Shown here: in pieces, positions 1 to 5,600 of the stretch
How positions within the stretch are numbered: position 1 is the stretch's first letter
Layout of the letters: every line of letters starts with the position of its first letter
Source of the DNA: an uncultured Ruminococcus sp.
Lineage (GTDB): Bacteria; Bacillota; Clostridia; Oscillospirales; Ruminococcaceae
DNA length: 6,515 nt
Assembly (NCBI GenBank): GCA_945867875.1
Contig: CAMBJF010000135.1
Location: 1 to 6,515 of the forward strand
Reading direction: 5' to 3'
Made by a program: the position numbers and the translations under genes
Notes under the pieces: model-generated
Seen by the model: only the letters and a program-made list of their open reading frames with translations
What the model was told of the DNA's origin: nothing
Databases searched by the model: none

Positions 1-47
1 CTACACACTGCATATCGTCGGCAGCGTCAGATGTGTATAAGAGACAG
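1..47 (+). other. Untrimmed Illumina Nextera adapter (artefact, not genomic)
   Basis: Bases 1-6 (CTACAC) match the 3' end of the Illumina P5 oligo. Bases 7-14 (ACTGCATA) match the Nextera i5 index known as S506/N506. Bases 15-47 match the Nextera Read-1 adapter, whose last 19 bases (29-47) are the Tn5 mosaic end, starting AGATGTG and ending AGACAG. The three parts occur in the exact order and spacing of a Nextera library molecule. This is library-construction sequence left on the end of an assembled contig. Genomic sequence starts at about base 48, at the Tn5 insertion point of one fragment. Confidence 0.97.
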
Positions 48-271
48 GCTAAGAGCATAAGCAGGAAAATGACTATGGCATTTATAAGAATGTCGGAACC
101 AAGATCGCTGAATACGCAGTGAAGCGAAAAAACAGCCCCCGCAAAGACCGCCGCAAGGATAAATAAGCAGAATATGTTATCCTCAATGGACTTGTTTCTT
201 ATCCTGCGGGCAATTTTTTTTATATTTGCGGTTTCATTGTCGCTCAGCTTTGAAAAATTATCTGTGTACAT
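48..271 (-). CDS. Partial hypothetical membrane protein (N-terminal 74 codons only)
   Basis: An open frame starts at an ATG (complement of 269-271) and runs leftward without a stop until the adapter junction at base 47/48, so the 3' part is missing. A strong Shine-Dalgarno AGGAGG lies 9 bases upstream (281-286). The visible product starts MYTDNFSKLSDNETANIKK, followed by a basic stretch (IARRIRNK, about residues 20-27). A hydrophobic segment follows at about residues 33-54 (IFCLFILAAVFAGAVF) and a second one begins at about residue 60 (ILINAIVIFLLMLL). This fits a cytoplasmic, positively charged N-terminus and at least two membrane helices. I do not recognise the family. It lies 24 bases after the araC stop codon on the same strand, so it is probably the third gene of the leftward operon and may be a target or partner of the regulator or transporter. 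The frame cannot be read past base 48, because the remaining bases are adapter. Confidence 0.7.
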
Positions 272-280
272 CGCAGATGT

Positions 281-286
281 CCTCCT
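281..286 (-). promoter_or_regulatory. Ribosome binding site of the partial membrane-protein gene
   Basis: The complement reads AGGAGG, a full-length Shine-Dalgarno core, 9 bases before the ATG at 271. It lies between the araC stop (296-298) and that start. It is the best argument that the short truncated frame at the contig end is a real gene. Confidence 0.8.
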
Positions 287-295
287 GTTTGTCAG

Positions 296-1135
296 TCAAG
301 GCTTGCTTCTGCTGTTCCTGTACTCCGTAGGCGACATTCCCGTTGCCTTTCTGAACGCACGGGAGAAGTACAGATTATTTTCATACCCTGCGGAACGGGC
401 GGCGGCGGTTATTGATATGTCCGTGTCCGACAAAAGCCTCTTTGCCTGCTCAATCCTGTATTCAATGAGATAATCCGAGGGAGCGGAGCCAAGCTCTGTG
501 CGAAAAAGTCTGAAAAGGGTGCTTCGGGACACGGCTGCGGCTGCGGCGATATCATCTACCGAAATGGGCAGGGGATAGTTGGCGGCGATATAATCAAGGG
601 CTGTCCGCAGGCATCTGTGCCTGTCCTCGCAGTGGCCCGATGTCCGTGCACCGCTGTTGGACGCTTTTACGAGGACTGCAAGGAGACGGTACAGCGTGCC
701 CGTCAGCTCAAGGGTGCTGTAAAGCTCCTGCCCCGTGTTGTCGGTTATCATTTCCATAAGAGGCAAAATTTCCTCGCCGCAGCCGCTCATTACGGGGGAG
801 GAGGGGGTGAAATCGGTTCGGCTCAGGATAATTTCAGCGTCAGCACCCGTGAAATTCACCCAGCGGTATTCCCAAGGGTCATCGGGGTCGGGAGAATACT
901 CTATCTCGGTGAATGGACGGATAAGGAAAATATCTCCCGCCGAAAGGGAAAAACAGCCCTCGGGAGTGGTGTACGTCCCCTTTCCCGAAACGATGTAATG
1001 GAGAATGTACTGCTCTCTCACACCACGTCCCCACTTCTGCGCCGCACTGCACTGCTGATGACCCGAGTAGGTGACGGCAAGGGAGACAAATTCGGAGGGA
1101 GTGGCTTTTACTGCGTGCTTGAATGCTTCGTTCAA
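296..1135 (-). CDS. AraC-family transcriptional regulator
   Basis: This is a 279-residue regulator of normal AraC/XylS length. The N-terminal part (about residues 40-110) looks like the cupin-type AraC ligand-binding domain, with the usual run LHYIVSGKGTY, SAGDIFLIRP and DPWEYRWVNFTG. The C-terminal part (about 175-275) is the double helix-turn-helix DNA-binding domain. Helix-turn-helix 1 lies near 193-213 (VDDIAAAAAVSRSTLFRLF) and the second near 241-263, ending in the family signature YFSRAFRKATGMSPTEYR. The start is TTG: an in-frame TAA directly precedes it, the next in-frame GTG (codon 39) would remove the residues before the cupin, and GGTGA (1141-1145) sits 5 bases upstream. It starts 12 bases after the MATE stop codon, so translation is probably coupled. 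AraC proteins with this N-terminus usually sense a small sugar-like or other ligand and activate nearby genes. Here the plausible targets are its own operon and possibly the divergent gene, which is inference. Confidence 0.93.
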   Translation of the reverse strand: MNEAFKHAVKATPSEFVSLAVTYSGHQQCSAAQKWGRGVREQYILHYIVSGKGTYTTPEGCFSLSAGDIFLIRPFTEIEYSPDPDDPWEYRWVNFTGADAEIILSRTDFTPSSPVMSGCGEEILPLMEMITDNTGQELYSTLELTGTLYRLLAVLVKASNSGARTSGHCEDRHRCLRTALDYIAANYPLPISVDDIAAAAAVSRSTLFRLFRTELGSAPSDYLIEYRIEQAKRLLSDTDISITAAARSAGYENNLYFSRAFRKATGMSPTEYRNSRSKP

Positions 1136-1140
1136 TTATA

Positions 1141-1145
1141 TCACC
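1141..1145 (-). promoter_or_regulatory. Ribosome binding site deciding the TTG start of the araC gene
   Basis: The complement reads GGTGA, which pairs with the 5' side of the anti-Shine-Dalgarno sequence. It lies 5 bases before the TTG at 1133-1135 and within the 12-base gap after the MATE stop. With the in-frame TAA just ahead of the TTG, this supports the non-ATG start. Confidence 0.55.
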
Positions 1146-1147
1146 GC

Positions 1148-2452
1148 TCAGTTCAGTAATCTTTTTGTGTTCTTCTTTATCTCGCAAACGGTTATGATAA
1201 ATGTGATAAGCTCGGCGGCGGCAAAGGACAGCCATACGCCGTTTAAGCCCCATATTGCGGACATTGCAAGGGCGCATATGACGATAGCGATAAATCCACG
1301 GCTGACGGATACCGCAAATGCACCGTTTGCCGCTTCCACGGCGCTGAGTATGCCTGCGCCTGTGATGTTTATGCCCGCAAAAATGAAGCCGAGGAAATAA
1401 AGCCTGATGCCATTTTCCGCATATGCCGCAAGAACGGGGTCGTGCTCGCTGTTGAATATGCCTGCAATGGGCTTTGTGAACAGGAAAGCTGCGGCAACAA
1501 GGAGCGCTGAGACAGAAAGTGCCGTCACTGCCGCCATTTTTATGACCTTGATTATCTCCTTATGGCTGCCCTCGCCGTAAAGCTTGCTGGCAATTGGCTG
1601 AGAGCCCTGTGCGATGCCGTTGAATATGGCTGCCGCAACGAGGGAGCAGTTTGCTATAACGCCGTATGCCGCAACGCCGATATTTCCTGCTGCGGAGAGG
1701 ATAAGTCCGTTGAAAACGGCTGTAGTCACGCCTGAGGATATCTCACCCACGAATGCGGAAACACCCAGACGGCAGGAGCCTGCAAGCTTTTTTATGGACG
1801 GCAGGGAGAAAACAAGCTTGACCGAGGACTTCTTTGAAGCAAAATGAATGCAGCAGACAAGGACGCCGATAATGGGCGAAATGGCTGTTGCAAGAGCTGC
1901 GCCCTCCATTCCCATTTTCATCGGGAACATAAAGATGTAGTCGGCGGCGATGTTGAAAAGACTGCTGGATAATGTTGCCGCCATTGCCACGGAGGGAGCA
2001 CCGTCATTTCTCACAAATGCATTGCAGATGTGGTTCCAGATGAAAAAAGGAGCAAAGGACATAAATATCCTTGTGTAGCCCGTTCCCACAGCGACTATCT
2101 CAGCATCGCCGCCCATAAGTGATATCACTCGGTCGGGGAAGAAAAAGCCTGCGGCGGAAAAGATAAGACCCACCACAGTGCCCCAGAAAAGGGCGTTGAA
2201 AAAGTATTTTTTGCCGTATTCACCATTTCGCTTTGTGTCGATAACGAAGCGAATAGCAGAGCCTGTGCCTATCATCTGACCGATGGCGAAGATGATGTTG
2301 TAGACGGGGAGGACGAGGTTCAGGGCGGCAATTCCCTTTGCGCCCACGGACAGGGAGATAAAGTAAGTGTCTGCAAGGATATAGAGGGATATTCCCACCA
2401 TTCCGAGGACATTCTGGGAGACGTATTTTGCAAATTGTTTTTCGGTGTTCAT
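1148..2452 (-). CDS. MATE-family efflux transporter (MepA-like)
   Basis: This is a 434-residue, strongly hydrophobic protein of the usual MATE length, which in this family forms 12 membrane helices arranged as two six-helix halves. MATE proteins export drugs, dyes or metabolites in exchange for Na+ or H+ across the cytoplasmic membrane. Visible family features are the N-terminal run SLYILADTYFISLSVGAKG, where the 'ADTYFIS' region is typical of helix 1, and ALNLVLPVYNIIFAIGQMIG in helix 2. FVRNDGAPSVAMAATLSSS and NIAADYIFMF follow in the helix 4/5 region. The second-half counterpart is FNGIAQGSQPIASKLYGEG. The charged tail KKNTKRLLN is a normal cytoplasmic end. The substrate cannot be read from sequence. 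The ATG start at 2452 has only a modest AAAGG 13 bases upstream. It is the first gene of the leftward operon, read from the promoter at 2495-2523 and followed by the AraC regulator. Confidence 0.94.
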   Translation of the reverse strand: MNTEKQFAKYVSQNVLGMVGISLYILADTYFISLSVGAKGIAALNLVLPVYNIIFAIGQMIGTGSAIRFVIDTKRNGEYGKKYFFNALFWGTVVGLIFSAAGFFFPDRVISLMGGDAEIVAVGTGYTRIFMSFAPFFIWNHICNAFVRNDGAPSVAMAATLSSSLFNIAADYIFMFPMKMGMEGAALATAISPIIGVLVCCIHFASKKSSVKLVFSLPSIKKLAGSCRLGVSAFVGEISSGVTTAVFNGLILSAAGNIGVAAYGVIANCSLVAAAIFNGIAQGSQPIASKLYGEGSHKEIIKVIKMAAVTALSVSALLVAAAFLFTKPIAGIFNSEHDPVLAAYAENGIRLYFLGFIFAGINITGAGILSAVEAANGAFAVSVSRGFIAIVICALAMSAIWGLNGVWLSFAAAELITFIITVCEIKKNTKRLLN

Positions 2453-2465
2453 TTTAAGCTGTGTG

Positions 2466-2470
2466 CCTTT
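2466..2470 (-). promoter_or_regulatory. Weak ribosome binding site of the MATE gene
   Basis: The complement reads AAAGG (within AGAAAGG), 13 bases before the ATG at 2452. The spacing is longer than ideal, so translation initiation may be modest. No better candidate is visible between the predicted transcription start and the ATG. Confidence 0.4.
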
Positions 2471-2494
2471 CTGATAATGTGATATGCAGTTACT

Positions 2495-2523
2495 ATTTTA
2501 TCACAATGGAAAGTAAAAATCAA
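2495..2523 (-). promoter_or_regulatory. Predicted sigma-A-type promoter for the leftward MATE-araC operon
   Basis: On the minus strand TTGATT (2518-2523) is followed by exactly 17 bases and then TAAAAT (2495-2500). A TGn directly before the -10 gives TGATAAAAT, an extended -10. Transcription would start near 2488, leaving a leader of about 36 bases before the MATE ATG. The -10 is embedded in an 11-bp inverted-repeat arm (2495-2505), so a protein binding that repeat would block it. Confidence 0.65.
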
Positions 2524-2590
2524 TCGTTCTTTTGCGAAATATCGCTTTAATGCACAGATAATAATAAAAATGTCTTTTATGTGATAAAAT
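2495..2590. repeat. 11-bp inverted repeat (TGTGATAAAAT) in the divergent intergenic region
   Basis: ATTTTATCACA at 2495-2505 and TGTGATAAAAT at 2580-2590 are perfect reverse complements, 74 bases apart. A one-mismatch version of the core, GTGATATAAT, occurs at 2633-2642 over the -10 of the rightward promoter. The left arm overlaps the leftward -10, and the right arm ends 23 bases ahead of the rightward -35. This could be a paired operator for looping or joint control of both operons. Part of the similarity is simply that the motif contains a -10-like sequence. The interval holds no gene that I can support. Confidence 0.4.
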
Positions 2591-2613
2591 TAACAATTCT
2601 ATTTCCAAAAAAC

Positions 2614-2642
2614 TTGACATTTTTGGCGAAACGTGATATAAT
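2614..2642 (+). promoter_or_regulatory. Near-perfect sigma-A promoter for the GGDEF-EAL gene
   Basis: TTGACA (2614-2619) and TATAAT (2637-2642) are both full consensus hexamers separated by exactly 17 bases. TGA precedes the -10, giving the extended form TGATATAAT. Transcription should start near 2649, giving a 5' leader of about 47 bases to the preferred TTG start. A promoter this close to consensus suggests high constitutive output unless a repressor acts on it. Confidence 0.85.
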
Positions 2643-2683
2643 ATAACAAACTTATTTAATATTGCCTTTATATTCTGATGAGC

Positions 2684-2689
2684 GGAGAG
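2684..2689 (+). promoter_or_regulatory. Ribosome binding site favouring the TTG start at 2696
   Basis: GGAGAG lies 6 bases before an in-frame TTG at 2696. The in-frame ATG at 2678 has no Shine-Dalgarno sequence ahead of it (TTTATATTCTG). The ATG at 2705 has GGAGAG too far away and only a GGA at 2698-2700. The araC gene in the same window is forced to use TTG, so TTG starts are plausible in this genome. Confidence 0.55.
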
Positions 2690-2695
2690 ATTATT

Positions 2696-5600
2696 TTGGA
2701 CGATATGAACAAGCAAAGACCATTGATAGCAGTAATTGTCAGCGAAGCGGACAGAAGCTTTATATGCAAGGCGCTGAACTGTATTCAGAAAGAGCTTTTC
2801 AATGCGGATATGGACGCAGTTGTTTTTTCCACGATCCTCGCAAGGGCGGAAGAGATAACCGTTGAAAACAAGCTGTTTGATGTTATAAATTACGAAAACA
2901 TCGACGGCTTTATCGTGTTCCTCAAAGGTCTGAGCGGAAGTGATGTTCAGAAAAAGATAGGGGCTGCCGTTGCCGCAACGGGCAAGCCTGTTGTATATAT
3001 GGACGAATTTGTCAAGACGGACAATAACACGGTCTTTGACTACAAGGAAATGGCTATGACTGCTGCGGCTCATCTTGCGCAGGTGCACGGCGTCAGGACT
3101 GCCGCATATATCGACTGCCACGACCATTCGGTATATTATGATTATCTTAGAAAATATATCTGCGATGCGGCTGACAAATGCGGAATAAATATCCCCGAGG
3201 ATATGAAGCATTTTGCCTGTGACAGTGATGAGAGCCTTGAAAAGGCGATAAATGAACTTATAGCAGGCGGACTCCCTCAGGCTGTTTTATGCTGCACCGA
3301 TTATTCGGCAGCTGCGGTCATAGGCGAGTTTGCACGGAAAAATATCAAGGTCCCCGATGATATCCTTGTTATGGGCTGCTGCAGCGGTGAGCCGTACAGC
3401 ACCTCTGTTATGAATATTTCTTCCGTAAAGAGAAATCCCGCAAAGATCGCAGTGAGCGCTGCAAGAAAGATGATCTCAGCTATAAAGGGCACTGAATACT
3501 GCCCATACGAGGGCAGCTCCAGCAGCTTTAAAAAGGGATTCAGCTGCGGCTGTGAAAGACTTGACCTGAGCACCCTTTCCGAGTCTGTCAAGAATGAGAT
3601 GATGCCATACAGTCTTGACGATTTCGACTCGTTCTACAACTATATGCAGGAGGAGCTTATCAGCGCCCCCGATTTTACCGATTTCCTCTGGAAGCTGGAC
3701 TGGTACACCCTTTACATAAAGGAGCTAAAGGGTCTGTGGCTTTGTCTTAACGACAACATTATGCACACCGCCGCAGATTTCAGCGATTACACAGACGAGA
3801 TAGATATGCCCTATTTCCGCATAAACGGTCAGGGCGATGTGAATGAGGACAGAAAATTCCACAGGAGCGATATGCTGCCCTTTATTTTCGAGAAAAGGGA
3901 CAAGCCTGCGGCATTTATCTTCACCCCTCTTCACTTTGAAAATGTAAATTTCGGCTATATCGTTCTTTCCTTCGGTGACAGCGGAGCGGTATATGACCGC
4001 ATTTATTCCAAGTGGCTCAGATATGTTTCCTGCGCCCTTGAAAAGCAGCGGAGACATACAATTTACTGCGATGATACGCAGAAAGCACAGATTCGTGACC
4101 CACTTACGGGTCTGCTCAATATGCGTGGCTTCAAGCGTATGATGACAGAGGAGTTTGCAAGGAGCAAAGGACAGCTTCTAAGGATAATCTCCGTCGATGT
4201 GGACAATCTCAGCGGCATAAACAAGGCTTACGGCTACAAGGAGGGCGACAAGGTCCTCCAGAAGATAGGCGTTATCCTGAATAACTGCGCAGGTGAGGGT
4301 GATATCTGCGTAAGAGTAAGCGGCGATGAATTTATCATTGCAGGCATTCTTGACAGAAATGACCCTGCGGACGAAGTGCCTTTGAAGCTTGAAAGAAACC
4401 TCGAATCCTACAACGGTTCCTGCGTGAACGAATACGGCATTCACATTTATACATCAAAGGTGACGGCGGAGTTTGATTCGCTGGAGCTTCTTGACACCCT
4501 GCCCTATGACGCTGCATACAGGCGCAATATGACCAAGGACAATCAGAGCAAAAAGAAGCTTTTGCAGACCCACACGGAAAATGAGGAAACATTTGACCCC
4601 GAGGAGCGCAAGTATGTTGGCAAGATGCTCAATGATAATCTGCTGAAATATCAGTTCCAGCCTATCGTTGACGCTCACACGGGCGAGATCTTCGCTTATG
4701 AGGCTCTTATGCGTTCGGGCGGAGAGATAAAACTGTCTCCCGTGGCGATACTCAACCACGCTGCGGCTCTGAACAGACTCACAGATGTTGAGCATCTTAC
4801 CCTTACAAATACATTTGATTATCTTTACACTCACCCCGATGAATTTGAAAACAAAATGCTGTTTGTAAACAGCATTCCCTCCTGCACCCTTTCCGACAGC
4901 GATTTTGATGACCTTTATGCAAAATACCGCAGTATTATGGATAAGATCGTCATTGAATTTACTGAGCAGACCGAAGCAAGTGCAGAGCAGCTCAAATCCA
5001 TCATCGAGCGCAGCCACAGAATGAATTTCAAGATAGCCATTGACGATTACGGCACGGGCTATTCAAACATCAGCAACCTGCTCACCTTTATGCCCCACTG
5101 CGTGAAGATAGACAGAAGTCTGATAATGAACATTCAGTCGGACAAGCGCAAGCAGCATTTTACAAGAAACATTATCGAATATGCTCATGACAACAATTTC
5201 AAGGTACTTGCTGAGGGTGTTGAAACTCCCGAGGAGCTTGCGGCTGTCATCGGAATGGGCATTGACCTTATTCAGGGCTATTACACCGCAAAACCGTCCT
5301 ACGAGGTGATCCGGGAAATTGACCCCAAAATAAAAGAAGAAATCGTTCAGATATACAACCGAAGCGGAAATGCCGCATACAAAAAGACGTACTTTACCGA
5401 TGACGAGGCGGGAATTGACCTTAAAACTCTCGATCTCGGCGGATATACGGATATCTTTATAAGCAGCAGCGAGTATGTTCTGGAGGGAAGCAGCGACTAT
5501 ACATCTGAGCTTTCGGTTATCATCAAGGACGGTATCAAATGCGGTCTTAAGCTTGATAATGTAAATCTCCGCAACGAGCGGGGAGAGCCTTGCATCAAGC

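Noticed and set aside
29..47. 19-bp Tn5 mosaic end suggesting a transposon boundary
   Set aside because: It is the end of the Nextera adapter and is preceded by the index and P5 tail. No transposase or second end is present.
174..473. Rightward 99-codon hydrophobic frame
   Set aside because: It overlaps, in antisense, the partial membrane gene and the end of araC, which both have better support. No ribosome binding site is visible.
617..1159. Rightward 180-codon frame
   Set aside because: It lies entirely antisense to the araC coding region, has an arginine- and glycine-rich composition unlike a real protein, and has no recognisable domain.
2562..2590. Second rightward promoter using TAAAAT at 2585-2590
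   Set aside because: The -35 position (2562-2567) reads TAATAA, with no similarity to TTGACA. The promoter at 2614-2642 is far better.
2643..2695. Riboswitch (for example c-di-GMP type) in the leader of the GGDEF-EAL gene
   Set aside because: The leader from the predicted transcription start is only about 47 bases, AT-rich, and shows no aptamer-like structure.
2501..3211. Leftward 236-codon frame crossing the intergenic region
   Set aside because: It is antisense to the sensor domain and runs through both predicted promoters. The product shows no domain, and it is best explained as a shadow.
2696..3570. LacI-family transcription repressor
   Set aside because: The N-terminal helix-turn-helix is missing and the frame continues into GGDEF and EAL domains, so it is a signalling enzyme sensor and not a DNA-binding repressor.
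4454..5017. Leftward 187-codon frame inside the EAL region
   Set aside because: It is a shadow of a strongly conserved coding region on the other strand, with no ribosome binding site or family resemblance.
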